39,376 bases of DNA from Mycobacterium sp. GA-1285 (lineage in GTDB: Bacteria > Actinomycetota > Actinomycetes > Mycobacteriales > Mycobacteriaceae), in NCBI RefSeq assembly GCF_001499905.1, contig NZ_LQIS01000026.1, forward strand, positions 1 through 39,376. The letters are read 5' to 3'. Positions within the stretch are counted from its first letter, which is position 1. Every line of letters begins with the position of its first letter. Below, piece after piece: positions 13,817 to 21,967 of this stretch. The translations under genes were made by a program, and so were the position numbers. A model generated the notes under the pieces. It was not told the DNA's origin, searched no databases, and saw only the letters and a program-made list of their open reading frames with translations.

Positions 13817-14662
13817 GTGGCGGTGATCAGCCGCTACCGCACGGGCGGCGCCGGGCTGGAATTCAACCGGCGCAACTTCATCGCGGCTCTGTCGGTCGCC
13901 ACCGTCGGGGCTGTAGGGCTGAGCCGGTGCGCCGCCGGGGAGCAACCGCGAGTGTCGGGTGTGGCGGCGTCGCAGGTTCCGGCCGCAGCGTCGGCCGGCT
14001 TGTTGCCGCCGCCACCGAAGTCGGCGCGGATCGCTCTACCCGCGGGCGGGGTGCTGAGCGTCCTGCCGGGTGAGGGAGATCTGTTGGCGTTGACCGTCGA
14101 CGACGGGGTGAGCAGCGACGTGGTGCGCGCCTACACGCAATTCGCCAAGGACACCGGAATCCGGCTGACGTACTTCGTCAACGGCATCTACCGGTCCTGG
14201 ACCGATCACGCCGATTTGTTGCGGCCGCTGGTCGACGACGGGCAGATCCAATTGGCCAACCACACGTGGTCGCACCCGGACCTCACCAAGCTGCCGCTCG
14301 TCGACGTGGCCGAGCAGTTCCGGCGCAACCACGACTTCTTGTGGAAGACGTACGGGGTGGATGCACGTCCGTACTTCCGGCCGCCCTACGGCGCGACCAG
14401 CCCCCACGTCGACAAGGTGTCGGGCGATCTCGGCTACACCGCCGGCACGTTGTGGTCGGGCTCGCTGGAGGACCACGTGTGGATCCCGCCGGCGGAAGTC
14501 GTCCGGATGGCCCACAAACACTTCACCGCGCAGACCATCGTGATCGGCCACCTCAACCACCCGCCGGTCACCGAAGTCTTCGGGCAGTTGGTCGACATCG
14601 TCCGAACGCGCAGGCTGCGTACCGTGACCCTGGATGACGTGTTCGTGAGGCCGCCGCGGTAG
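13817..14662 (+). CDS. Tat-exported polysaccharide deacetylase (NodB/CE4 family)
   Basis: 281 residues. The N-terminus carries a twin-arginine signal, NRRNFIAAL near residues 17-25, then a hydrophobic stretch to residue 36, so the enzyme is probably exported folded. A Cys follows at residue 38 in LSRC, but this is not a good lipobox. The NodB domain contains the metal/catalytic motifs TVDDG (Asp95/Asp96), NHTWSH (His149 and His153), RPPYGATS (188-195) and a late His in VIGHLNHPP. CE4 enzymes remove N- or O-acetyl groups from polysaccharides such as peptidoglycan or other cell-wall glycans; the substrate cannot be inferred. Start codons GTG 13817 and GTG 13823 are both possible. A proline-rich linker (residues 62-68) separates the signal from the domain. 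Confidence 0.85.
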   Translation: MAVISRYRTGGAGLEFNRRNFIAALSVATVGAVGLSRCAAGEQPRVSGVAASQVPAAASAGLLPPPPKSARIALPAGGVLSVLPGEGDLLALTVDDGVSSDVVRAYTQFAKDTGIRLTYFVNGIYRSWTDHADLLRPLVDDGQIQLANHTWSHPDLTKLPLVDVAEQFRRNHDFLWKTYGVDARPYFRPPYGATSPHVDKVSGDLGYTAGTLWSGSLEDHVWIPPAEVVRMAHKHFTAQTIVIGHLNHPPVTEVFGQLVDIVRTRRLRTVTLDDVFVRPPR

Positions 14663-14744
14663 TCACATCTGTCACTCTAATAACTCTAAAAACATCAGAT
14701 GATTTGTCGGCGCGCCTAACACAGTTTGCCGGCGGACAGGTTCT

Positions 14745-14774
14745 AATGACTTCATGGGGGCGCTGCGGTAAGGT
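14745..14774 (+). promoter_or_regulatory. Possible promoter of the 46-residue protein gene
   Basis: A -10-like TAAGGT at 14769-14774 is preceded by AATGAC at 14745-14750 with an 18-bp spacer. It lies about 45 bp upstream of the GTG at 14818. The hexamers are weak matches and this is a tentative call. Confidence 0.3.
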
Positions 14775-14817
14775 TGGGCCCCGGTCAGCTATCGGTTTCG
14801 ACACAGGAGTCAGTTCC

Positions 14818-14958
14818 GTGTATGTCAACCCGCTATCCCGGTCTCGGGTGAGCCGAATCGCCTGGTCACTCCTTCGTCATCCGCTGAAGAGCCGCGAGTT
14901 CCCCGCCAAGGCGGAGCGTCTCATCACCGCCGACGAGCTTCGTCTGTACGGCGTCTAG
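14818..14958 (+). CDS. Small conserved basic protein, 46 residues
   Basis: A GTG-initiated frame of 46 residues starting MYVNPLSRSRV and ending DELRLYGV. A good Shine-Dalgarno AGGAG lies at 14805-14809, 8 bp before the start. The peptide is rich in Arg/Lys in its first two thirds (SRSRVSR, RHPLKSREF) and ends acidic-hydrophobic, with no transmembrane segment and no motif I can name. By position (between gltD and the PHP-domain gene) it may correspond to the small gene found in this interval in M. tuberculosis, but I cannot confirm sequence identity. The strong ribosome site, sense-strand codon bias and preceding promoter-like hexamers support it as real. Function unknown. Confidence 0.6.
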   Translation: MYVNPLSRSRVSRIAWSLLRHPLKSREFPAKAERLITADELRLYGV

Positions 14959-14962
14959 CAAC

Positions 14963-15014
14963 TGGCAAGCGCGGACCTCCTCGCGCTGTGCCCCATCGGG
15001 CCGCTCGTTTGCCA
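14963..15014. terminator. Possible weak stem-loop between convergent genes
   Basis: TGGCAAGCG (14963-14971) can pair with CGTTTGCCA (15006-15014) with one G-T position, leaving a 34-nt loop. It sits between the convergent 46-residue gene and the F420-type oxidoreductase gene. There is no U tract, and the long loop makes this a low-confidence terminator. Confidence 0.3.
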
Positions 15015-15049
15015 AATCGTTATATCTTCGTGACTGTCAGAAACGGCGG

Positions 15050-15898
15050 CTAATCCCCCAGGCCGGATGCGGCGATCGCGTCGGCCAATGGTTCGAGCAC
15101 CGCGGGGTCGTGCGGCGGCGGCAGATAGATGATCGCCAGGTTCAGGCCTTCCTGTCCCAGGGCCGCGGCTTCGGAAAGGGCCTTGTCGTAGTTGCGGTCA
15201 GGGTCCAACCGGACGTGGGCCGAAAGCATGATCTCCGCCGGATCCCGTCCGATGTCGGCACAGTGGCCGGCGAGCACGTCGCGCTTGCGCGCGAACTCCT
15301 CCGGCGTTCCGCCGACGAAGTTCCAGTGTTGGGCGTATCGGGCCGTGATCCTCAACGTGCGCTTCTCGCCGTTTCCGCCGATGCAGATCGGCGGATGCGG
15401 GCGCTGAGGGCCCTTCGGCTCGTTGCGGGCGTCCGTCAGTTGGTAGAACGTGCCGTCGAACGACGTGGTCTCCTGGCTGAGCAGGTTGGTGAGAACCTCG
15501 CACGCCTCCTCGAAACGGTCGAACCGCTCCCGGATCGAACCCAACTGAATTCCGTAAGCCCCCGACTCCTCCTCGTTCCAGCCCGCGCCGATCCCGAGTT
15601 CGAGCCGGCCGTCGGACACGATGTCCAACGCCGAGGCCATATTCGCGAGCACCGCGGGGTGGCGGTAGTGGATGCCGGTGACGAGCACACCGACGCGTAA
15701 CCGCTCGGTCGCCTGCGCGAGCGCGGTGAGCGTCACCCAGCCCTCCAGGCACGGGCCGGTGGAGTCGGAGAAGATCGGGTAGAAGTGGTCGAACGTCCAG
15801 CCGGATTCGAATACGTCGATCTGGTCGGCGGCCTTCCACACGGCGAGCATGTCGGCCCAGGTGGTGTTTTGCGGCGATGTCTTGAAAGCGAACCTCAC
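15050..15898 (-). CDS. LLM-class F420-dependent oxidoreductase
   Basis: 282 residues of the luciferase-like monooxygenase fold, in the F420-dependent branch common in mycobacteria. Recognisable segments are VTLTALAQATERLRVGVLVTGIHYRHPAVLANMA near residue 60-95, DGRLELGIGAGWNEEE near 103-118, and FARKRDVLAGHC near 210. These shape the TIM barrel that binds F420. The substrate is unknown. The GTG at 15898 (VRFAFKTSPQ) is chosen because family proteins begin with this strand; an upstream in-frame GTG at 15970 falls in a tandem repeat and would add 24 unrelated residues. It follows the K+/H+ antiporter gene on the same strand after an 81-bp gap, and converges on the 46-residue gene. Confidence 0.85.
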   Translation of the reverse strand: MRFAFKTSPQNTTWADMLAVWKAADQIDVFESGWTFDHFYPIFSDSTGPCLEGWVTLTALAQATERLRVGVLVTGIHYRHPAVLANMASALDIVSDGRLELGIGAGWNEEESGAYGIQLGSIRERFDRFEEACEVLTNLLSQETTSFDGTFYQLTDARNEPKGPQRPHPPICIGGNGEKRTLRITARYAQHWNFVGGTPEEFARKRDVLAGHCADIGRDPAEIMLSAHVRLDPDRNYDKALSEAAALGQEGLNLAIIYLPPPHDPAVLEPLADAIAASGLGD

Positions 15899-15940
15899 CG
15901 AGGCGAGGGTAGTCCCGAACGGCTGACAGCCGGCTGTGAG

Positions 15941-15992
15941 CCACTCCGGCCGTCTATTCGGCTTCGCCACTTCGGCCGTCTATTCGGCTTCG
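15941..15992 (-). repeat. 26-bp tandem duplication at the end of the antiporter gene
   Basis: Two 26-bp copies (15941-15966 and 15967-15992) differ at a single base. The right copy contains the last codons and the TAG stop of the antiporter gene (read on the minus strand). The left copy repeats this stop region in the gap before the oxidoreductase gene. The duplication also carries an in-frame GTG (15970) for the downstream gene, so it could supply an alternative start. Confidence 0.85.
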
Positions 15993-17476
15993 CCGAATTC
16001 GTCGAACCAGTACGCGAGCTTGCCGCGGCGGCTCACCGCGCGCAGCCGGCGTTCGGCCACCGCACGGGTCTTGGTGGTGGTGACGATCAGCAGCTCGTCG
16101 CCGATCGCGATTCGGGTGTCGGGCTGCGGGACGAAGGTGCGCCCGTCGCGGATGATCAACGTGATCACGCACGGATCGGGTAGCCGCAGTTCCAGCACGG
16201 TGACGTTGTGCAGCCGCGACGGCGCCTGCACCGTCATGGTCAGAAGCTCTGCGTCCAGCACGTCGAGCGGAGCCGACTCCACCTGGATCTCCCGCGTCGC
16301 CTCTTTCGAGATCAATCCCAGTCGATGCGCGACAAAGCGCAGGCTGGGACCCTGCACCAGGGTGAACACCACCACGAGGATGAACACGATGTTGAGAAGG
16401 CGGACGCTGTCGGGCACACCGCCCACGATGGGGAAGGTCGCCAACACGATCGGCACGGCACCGCGTAACCCCGCCCAGGAGACGAAAACCTGTTCGCGCC
16501 AGGGGATTCGGAACCACACCAAGGACAGGAACACGGATAGCGGCCTGGCGACGAGCAGCAACACCAGACCCGTCACGATGCCGGGCACCACCTCAGCGGC
16601 CAGGTCGCTGGGGTCGACGAGCAAGCCGAGCAGGACGAACAGACCGATCTGAGCGAGCCAGCCGAGCCCCTCGGCGAACGAACGCGTGGCCGAACGGTGA
16701 GGCAGGCCGGTGTTGGCGAGCACGACCGCGGCCACATAGGCGGCGAGGAACCCGCTGCCGTGTGCGGTGCCGCCCGCCGCGAACGCGACCATGCCGAGCC
16801 CGAAGGTGGCCAGCGGGTAGAGGCCCGACGCCGGAAGTGCGATGCGGCGCAGCGCCATCGAGCCCAGATAGCCGACGCCGACGCCGATCACCGCACCGAC
16901 CACCAGCTCGTAGACCAGTTCGGCGAGCGCGTGCACGGGCGACAGTTCGAGCGGGGCCACGCTGAACATCAGCACGAGGATGACGGCCGGGGCGTCGTTG
17001 AATCCGGACTCGGCCTCCAGCAGGCCCGCCACCCGGCGGGGCAGGGGCACCACGCGCAGCACCGAGAACACCGCCGCGGCGTCGGTGACCGAGACGACCG
17101 CGCCGAGCAGCAGCGACAACTGCCAGTTGATACCCAGCAGCAGGTGCGCCCCGGCCGCGGTGATGAGCATGCTGACCGCGACACCGAGGGTCGCGAGCAC
17201 GCCCGCGGGCGCGAGCACGCGCCGGATGTCGGAGAACCGGGTCGTCAGACCGCCTTCGACGAGGATCACGGCCAGCGCCACCGTGCCCAGGTGGTCGGCG
17301 AGCAGATAGTTGTCGAAACTCAGGCCGAGCCCGTCTTCGCCGACGATGACGCCGACGAAGAGGAACAGCAGCAGACTGGGCAGCCCGACCCGGCTGGCGG
17401 CCCTGGTGGCGACGATGCTCGCCAGCAGCACCACCCCAGCGATCAGCAGCACAAGATAGAGCTGCTCGAGGGTCAT
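15980..17476 (-). CDS. CPA1-type potassium/proton antiporter with RCK-C domain
   Basis: 498 residues: about 12 membrane segments over residues 1-385, then a cytoplasmic TrkA-C/RCK-C domain (about residues 400-480) with the pattern LRLPDPCVITLIIRDGR and DTRIAIGDELLIV. The membrane part has the cation/proton exchanger features GFNDAPAVI, the Asp-containing motif of the ion site, and the conserved WAGLRGAVPIVLAT near 325-340. This architecture matches NhaP2/CvrA-like K+/H+ antiporters that expel K+ and are gated by a nucleotide or ion sensed in the RCK-C domain. The ATG at 17476 (MTLEQLYLV) is chosen since the extension to 17572 is not hydrophobic. It is divergent from a free TrkA-type protein, suggesting joint control of K+. 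Confidence 0.88.
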   Translation of the reverse strand: MTLEQLYLVLLIAGVVLLASIVATRAASRVGLPSLLLFLFVGVIVGEDGLGLSFDNYLLADHLGTVALAVILVEGGLTTRFSDIRRVLAPAGVLATLGVAVSMLITAAGAHLLLGINWQLSLLLGAVVSVTDAAAVFSVLRVVPLPRRVAGLLEAESGFNDAPAVILVLMFSVAPLELSPVHALAELVYELVVGAVIGVGVGYLGSMALRRIALPASGLYPLATFGLGMVAFAAGGTAHGSGFLAAYVAAVVLANTGLPHRSATRSFAEGLGWLAQIGLFVLLGLLVDPSDLAAEVVPGIVTGLVLLLVARPLSVFLSLVWFRIPWREQVFVSWAGLRGAVPIVLATFPIVGGVPDSVRLLNIVFILVVVFTLVQGPSLRFVAHRLGLISKEATREIQVESAPLDVLDAELLTMTVQAPSRLHNVTVLELRLPDPCVITLIIRDGRTFVPQPDTRIAIGDELLIVTTTKTRAVAERRLRAVSRRGKLAYWFDEFGEAE

Positions 17477-17657
17477 TGCATCCCCGTTCGGGACCGGATT
17501 GGCGGTGTGAAAGGCAGTAAAACACCTACCACGGGTGGTGGCCGGGCGCTCCGGGCCGGAAGCTGCGCGCAAGGCCGCCGCGATGGGTAAGTATGAGTGC
17601 GTGATACGGCTCCGCTGGTGGCAACTCGACGCGTCGCGTCGCGCCGAGGAGCGGCCG

Positions 17658-18353
17658 ATGATGCGGGTCGGTATCGCCGGGGCCGGGGCGGTCGGCCGGT
17701 CGGTGGCTCAGGAACTGATCGACTATGGCCACAAGGTCCTGTTGATCGAACACGACGTGCGGCACTACGAACCGCGGACCGTTCCGGAAGCGGAATGGCT
17801 GCTCGCCGACGCGTGCGAGTTGTCCTCACTCGAGGAGTCCGGGCTGCAGATGTGCGACGTGGTGATCGCGGCCACCGGCGACGACAAGGTCAACCTGGCG
17901 GCCTCGCTGCTGGCGAAGACGGAGTTCGGCGTCGGTCGCGTGGTGGCTCGGGTCAACGACCTGCGCAACGAGTGGTTGTTCACCGAGGCGTGGGGCGTCG
18001 ATGTCGCGGTCTCCGCGCCGAGCGCGCTGGTGGCGGCGATCGAGGGCGCCATCGACATCGGCCACGTGGTGCGGTTGATGCAATTGCGGCACGGGCAGGT
18101 GAGCTTGGCGAAACTGACGCTGCCCGAGGGTGATCCGCTGGTCGGTCAACGGATGGGAGACCTGCCGTTGCTGGAGAACACCGCGCTGGCGATCATCATC
18201 CGCGACAGCGGGATCGTCCTGCCCCGGCCCGACGACGTGCTGCAAGCCGGCGACGAGATGCTGTTTCTGGCCGGCGGATCAACCCGTGGTGAAGTCGCCG
18301 CGCTCGTGCACGGCGCGATCAACTCGACGAGCGCTCGAGCGTCAGGCGGGTGA
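17658..18353 (+). CDS. TrkA-family potassium uptake regulatory protein (CeoC/TrkB-like)
   Basis: 231 residues with an RCK-N Rossmann domain beginning MRVGIAGAGAVGRSVAQEL (nucleotide-binding GxGxxG at residues 7-14) followed by the acidic LLIEHD strand end, and an RCK-C domain from about residue 140. The closest remembered relative is mycobacterial CeoC (TrkB), which shares ATGDDKVNLAASLLAKTEF and NEWLFTEAWGVDVAVS. Such proteins form cytoplasmic gating rings on K+ transporters and bind NAD(H) or ATP. The ATG at 17658 is set by GAGGAG at 17646-17651; the adjacent ATG at 17661 is also possible. No membrane K+ channel lies next to it, only the divergent K+/H+ antiporter, so its partner may be that antiporter or a distant Trk channel. 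Confidence 0.88.
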   Translation: MMRVGIAGAGAVGRSVAQELIDYGHKVLLIEHDVRHYEPRTVPEAEWLLADACELSSLEESGLQMCDVVIAATGDDKVNLAASLLAKTEFGVGRVVARVNDLRNEWLFTEAWGVDVAVSAPSALVAAIEGAIDIGHVVRLMQLRHGQVSLAKLTLPEGDPLVGQRMGDLPLLENTALAIIIRDSGIVLPRPDDVLQAGDEMLFLAGGSTRGEVAALVHGAINSTSARASGG

Positions 18354-19962
18354 CGTGGGTTCGGGCATGGTCGATCGCCTCGTCGAGTGAGTCCATCAAG
18401 TGGTTCTCGTGGCGTAGTGAATCGAATACGCCGACGTTGGAAAGCAGGCTCATGTGTTCCGGGCGAACGCCTTTGATGATCACGGTGATGCCGCGCGCCT
18501 CCAGTTCGGTGGCGATCTGCGCCAACGAATTCGCGCCGGTGGCGTCGAGCATGCCCAGTTGGCTGAGCCGGATGATCACCACCGACGTGTGCGGATGGTC
18601 GGTATCGATGATCTCGTTCGAGATGCGCTCGGCCACACCGAAGAACATCGCTCCGTCCAGACGCAGCAGCGCGATCCGCTCGTCACCGGCGCGGCGCGGC
18701 GCGGGGAGATCTTCTCGGGTCACGCTGCTGCGACGGGCCACACCGCGCAGCGCGAAGAACGCCGCGACGACGACCCCGATCTGCACGGCTTCGATGAGGT
18801 CGAAGCACACCGTGATGGCGGCGGTCAGCGCAAACGTCACAGCATCCGAGCGGGTGGAGCGCAGGATCTTGCGAACGGTGGACAACGAGATCATCCGAAA
18901 CGCGGTCACCATCAGAACGCCCGCCAAGGCCGACAACGGTATTGCGGAAACGGGTCCGGTCGCCAGGTAGACGACTGCGAGCAGGACCAGCGAATGCACG
19001 ATAGCCGCGACCCGGGTGCGCGCGCCGGAACGAACGTTGACGGCGGTACGGGCGATGGCACCGGTCGCGGGCATTCCGCCGAAGGCGCCCGATGCGACCG
19101 AAGCGAGGCCCTGTCCCACCAGTTCGCGGTCGGGGTCGTACGGTCCCGTCGGCGCCATGGTGGCGGCGACCCGCGCCGACAGCAGGGACTCGATGGCGGC
19201 CAGTGCCGCGATCGCCAAAGCGGCACCGACGAGGGTCCGCATCGCGCCGCTGTCCACGTGGGGAATGACGGGCGCGGGGAGGTGGGACGGTAGCTCACCG
19301 ATGCTCGCTAACGAAATATCAAGAGCTACCACGATTATCGTCACGACTACCACGGCAGCGAGCGATTCCGGGATACCGCGGTGCAGGCGCGGGAGGGTCA
19401 CCATCAGCGTCGCGACAACCGCCACCACGGCAAGCGTTTTCGCGGCCGATGACCAATCCGCTTGTCTGACAACGTTCCACGCGACCGACAAGGTGCGCCC
19501 GCCCGCCGGGCTGTCTTGGCCGAATGCGGCGGGCACCTGCTGAAGGAAGATGATGGCCGCGATGCCCAGGGTGAACCCCTCGATGACGGGCCAGGGGATG
19601 AACGTCACCGCACGGCCCAGGCCGGTGACTCCCGCGACGAGCACGAGCAGACCGGCCAGCACGGTGACGAGGGCGATGCTGCCGAGACCGTAGTGAGCCA
19701 CGATCGGTGCGAGCACGACGGCCATCGCACCGGTGGGCCCGGACACCTGCACATGCGACCCGCCGAACACGGCGGCCACCAAACCGGCGACGACGGCGGT
19801 GACCAGTCCGGCAGCGGCACCGACACCCGAACTGATGCCGAACGCCAGGGCCAGGGGTAGGGCGACGACGCCGACCGTGATTCCGGCCAGGATGTCACGT
19901 CGCCAGGACTTGGGCAGTTCTGCGTAGTCGTGGCGGTTCGGAAGTAGGCGGGTCAGGTTCAC
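18319..19962 (-). CDS. SulP-family anion transporter with STAS domain
   Basis: 547 residues. Residues 1-415 form the hydrophobic SulP core, with typical segments DILAGITVGVVALPLALAFG near 24-43 and a region of small residues GGMPATGAIARTAVN near 298-312. A C-terminal STAS domain (about 425-540) contains the GMLDATGANSL loop where STAS domains carry a phosphorylatable or regulatory residue. SulP proteins import sulfate, bicarbonate or other anions; no carbonic anhydrase or sulfate-assimilation gene is adjacent, so the substrate stays open. The GTG at 19962 overlaps the stop of the ArsR gene (GTGA), indicating a translationally coupled operon regulated by ArsR. Its 3' end overlaps the 3' end of the convergent TrkA-type gene by 35 bp. 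Confidence 0.9.
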   Translation of the reverse strand: MNLTRLLPNRHDYAELPKSWRRDILAGITVGVVALPLALAFGISSGVGAAAGLVTAVVAGLVAAVFGGSHVQVSGPTGAMAVVLAPIVAHYGLGSIALVTVLAGLLVLVAGVTGLGRAVTFIPWPVIEGFTLGIAAIIFLQQVPAAFGQDSPAGGRTLSVAWNVVRQADWSSAAKTLAVVAVVATLMVTLPRLHRGIPESLAAVVVVTIIVVALDISLASIGELPSHLPAPVIPHVDSGAMRTLVGAALAIAALAAIESLLSARVAATMAPTGPYDPDRELVGQGLASVASGAFGGMPATGAIARTAVNVRSGARTRVAAIVHSLVLLAVVYLATGPVSAIPLSALAGVLMVTAFRMISLSTVRKILRSTRSDAVTFALTAAITVCFDLIEAVQIGVVVAAFFALRGVARRSSVTREDLPAPRRAGDERIALLRLDGAMFFGVAERISNEIIDTDHPHTSVVIIRLSQLGMLDATGANSLAQIATELEARGITVIIKGVRPEHMSLLSNVGVFDSLRHENHLMDSLDEAIDHARTHVTRLTLERSSS

Positions 19963-20336
19963 TTGGCGCGACCCAGGGGAGGCAGCGTCTTGAACGCCTC
20001 CAACCGGTCCCGGTTGGTTCCGAGGACGTCGGCGAGGAAGGTTCTGGCGATGACCAGGAGTTCGGAGATCTTCGGGTGGGCGAGTTCGTAGAGGACTGAG
20101 TTGCCGACTCGTTGTGCCGAGACCACGCGATGACGCTTGAGCACCGCCAAGTGCTGGGACAGCAGCGTGGGTTCGAGGTCGGTGTCGGCGAGGATCTCGC
20201 TGACCGAGGTCGGCTCGCCGTTGGCCGACAGAATTTCCAGGACACGGATGCGTGCCGGGTGAGCCAGCGCCTTGAACAGGTTGGCCTTGATCTCGTAGAG
20301 CGGTAGCTCGGGGCTACCGACGAAGCGGTGGGGCAT
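19959..20336 (-). CDS. ArsR/SmtB-family transcriptional regulator
   Basis: 125 residues with the winged-helix pattern FKALAHPARIRVLEIL (about 22-37), SEILADTDLEPTLLSQHLAVLKRHRVV (about 46-72) and the wing VGNSVLYEL. It is first in an operon with the SulP transporter (4-bp GTGA overlap), so it most likely represses that transporter and itself. The protein contains no cysteine at all, so the ArsR, SmtB, CadC and persulfide-sensor (BigR/SqrR) cysteine sites are absent. If it senses a metal it must use the alpha5-type His/Asp/Glu site, which is not obvious in RTFLADVLGTNRDRLEAF. A strong inverted repeat 18 bp upstream of the start is its probable operator. Confidence 0.88.
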   Translation of the reverse strand: MPHRFVGSPELPLYEIKANLFKALAHPARIRVLEILSANGEPTSVSEILADTDLEPTLLSQHLAVLKRHRVVSAQRVGNSVLYELAHPKISELLVIARTFLADVLGTNRDRLEAFKTLPPLGRAK

Positions 20337-20353
20337 TACATTCCAGCAGTTGA

Positions 20354-20377
20354 TGGATTGAACAAATTCTCAATCCA
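20354..20377. promoter_or_regulatory. Probable ArsR operator dyad
   Basis: TGGATTGA (20354-20361) and TCAATCCA (20370-20377) form a perfect 8-bp inverted repeat with an 8-bp spacer. The inner TGAACA...TCTCA resembles classical ArsR/SmtB operators. It lies between the arsR start (20336) and the divergent PHP gene (20425), so binding could affect both. Confidence 0.75.
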
Positions 20378-20424
20378 CTATATCGCCCCCAGGTCTGGGC
20401 GTGCAAAACGGGCACACTGGACTG

Positions 20425-21429
20425 ATGGACCCCGTCAACGCCCTGCGGCAGATCGCTTACTACAAGGACCGTGCGCGCGAGGACCCGCGCCGGGTGATGG
20501 CCTACCGGAACGCCGCCGACGTCGTCGAAGCCCTGTCCGACGCCGACCGCGAACGCCACGGCACCGCGAACAGTTGGCAGTCACTGCCCGGTATCGGCCC
20601 CAAGACCGCGAAGGTCATCGCGCAGGCGTGGGCCGGACACGAACCGGATGTGCTGACCGAATTGCGGTCAAATGCAACAGATCTCGGTGGCGGCGATGTC
20701 CGTGCCGCGCTGCGCGGCGACCTGCATGTGCATTCGAACTGGTCCGACGGTTCCGCCCCCATCGAGGAAATGATGTCGGCGGCAAGGGATCTGGGACATG
20801 AATACTGTGCGTTGACCGACCACTCACCGCGGCTTCGGATCGCCAACGGCCTGTCGCCCGAGCGGCTGCGCCGTCAACTCGACGTCATCGACGAGTTGCG
20901 CGACGCGGTCGCGCCGCTGCAGATTCTCACCGGCATCGAAGTCGACATCCTCGAGGACGGCTCCCTCGACCAGGAGGACGAGCTGCTCGAACGGCTCGAC
21001 ATCGTGGTGGCCAGTGTGCATTCGAAGCTGTCGATGGACGCCCCGTCGATGACGCGTCGCATGCTCAGGGCGGTCGCCAACCCGCACACCGATGTGCTGG
21101 GCCACTGCACCGGCCGCCTGGTCACCGGAGGGCGCGGGATGCGGCCGGAATCGAAATTCGACGCCGAGAAGGTGTTCACTGCCTGTCGGGACCACGGCAC
21201 GGCCGTCGAGATCAACTCCCGACCGGAGCGGCGCGACCCGCCGACCCGGCTGCTCAAACTCGCGCTGGAGATCGGCTGCCTGTTCTCGATCGACACCGAT
21301 TCGCACGCGCCCGGGCAGCTGGAGTTCCTCGGTTACGGAGCCCAGCGTGCGCTCGATGCCGAGGTGCCGGTCGAGCGCATCGTCAACACGTGGCCCGCCG
21401 AGGAATTGTTGGCCTGGGCCGGATCATGA
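20425..21429 (+). CDS. PHP-domain protein with N-terminal PolX-like helix-hairpin-helix region
   Basis: 334 residues. The first ~85 residues resemble the N-terminal HhH portion of X-family DNA polymerases (LPGIGPKTAKVIAQAW near residues 53-68). The rest is a PHP phosphoesterase with its metal ligands in order: GDLHVHSNWSDGS, LTDHS, GIEVDIL, ASVHSK, LGHCTGR, EINSRPERRD, and DTDSHAPGQLEF. It lacks the polymerase palm, so it may be a stand-alone DNA-end or phosphate-ester hydrolase. M. tuberculosis Rv3856c appears to be the ortholog by size (about 335 residues) and position next to ethR. The ATG at 20425 fits family starts; the divergent ArsR operator lies 48 bp upstream. Confidence 0.88.
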   Translation: MDPVNALRQIAYYKDRAREDPRRVMAYRNAADVVEALSDADRERHGTANSWQSLPGIGPKTAKVIAQAWAGHEPDVLTELRSNATDLGGGDVRAALRGDLHVHSNWSDGSAPIEEMMSAARDLGHEYCALTDHSPRLRIANGLSPERLRRQLDVIDELRDAVAPLQILTGIEVDILEDGSLDQEDELLERLDIVVASVHSKLSMDAPSMTRRMLRAVANPHTDVLGHCTGRLVTGGRGMRPESKFDAEKVFTACRDHGTAVEINSRPERRDPPTRLLKLALEIGCLFSIDTDSHAPGQLEFLGYGAQRALDAEVPVERIVNTWPAEELLAWAGS

Positions 21430-21466
21430 GATCGTCCGCGGTTAACTCAGCGGAACGGGGTACAGG

Positions 21467-21967
21467 GTGTCTGTGAGAAGAAAAATCGAGGAGACAGCCG
21501 CGGCGCTCGGCGCGCGCGCCGCAGAGCTCGCGAACGTCGCGGGCGAGACGGCAGGGCGCCTCGTGCGACGCGTCAGCGGGGGGTCCGACGAGCGAGCCGA
21601 GCAGACCAAACCGGCGTCGACGGCGTCGTCGGCGCCACCGAAGAAGGCTCCGGCAAAGGAGGCGGCCGCGAAGAAGGCTCCGGCGAAAAAGGCACCCGCC
21701 AAGAAGGTGACCAAGGTGCCCGCTAAGAAGGCGGCGGCCCAGGCGCCGGTGAAGAAGGCGCCGGCCAAGAAGACGACTGCCAAGAAGGCGGCCGCCAAGG
21801 TGCCCGCCAAGAAGGCACCCGCGAAAAAGGCTGTGCCGCCTATGAAGTCGGCGAAGACTGAAGCCGCCAACCCACCGCCGAAGCCGGTCCGGGCAGCCAA
21901 GAAGGCGCAACCCGCCAAGCGGGCGAAGGCCCAGCCGCGCAAAGGAAAGCCCGGGTCAGTCGGGTAG
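21467..21967 (+). CDS. Lysine/alanine-rich histone-like protein
   Basis: 166 residues. The first ~40 residues form an amphipathic helix-prone segment (RRKIEETAAALGARAAELANVAGETAGRL, about 3-31 of the protein). The remainder, from about residue 58 to the end, is a low-complexity tail of PAKKAPAKKA-type repeats, very basic and Pro-spaced. The tail resembles the C-terminus of mycobacterial HupB and eukaryotic linker histone H1, so nonspecific DNA binding is likely. There is no HU fold, no membrane segment and no catalytic domain. Start codons GTG 21467 and GTG 21473 are both possible. The gene follows the PHP gene by 37 bp and its 3' end overlaps convergent dinB3 by 12 bp. Confidence 0.75.
   Translation: MSVRRKIEETAAALGARAAELANVAGETAGRLVRRVSGGSDERAEQTKPASTASSAPPKKAPAKEAAAKKAPAKKAPAKKVTKVPAKKAAAQAPVKKAPAKKTTAKKAAAKVPAKKAPAKKAVPPMKSAKTEAANPPPKPVRAAKKAQPAKRAKAQPRKGKPGSVG

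Noticed and set aside
13817..13940. Lipoprotein call for the polysaccharide deacetylase
   Set aside because: The Cys at residue 38 is in LSRC; Arg at -1 does not fit a lipobox, so only a Tat signal is claimed.
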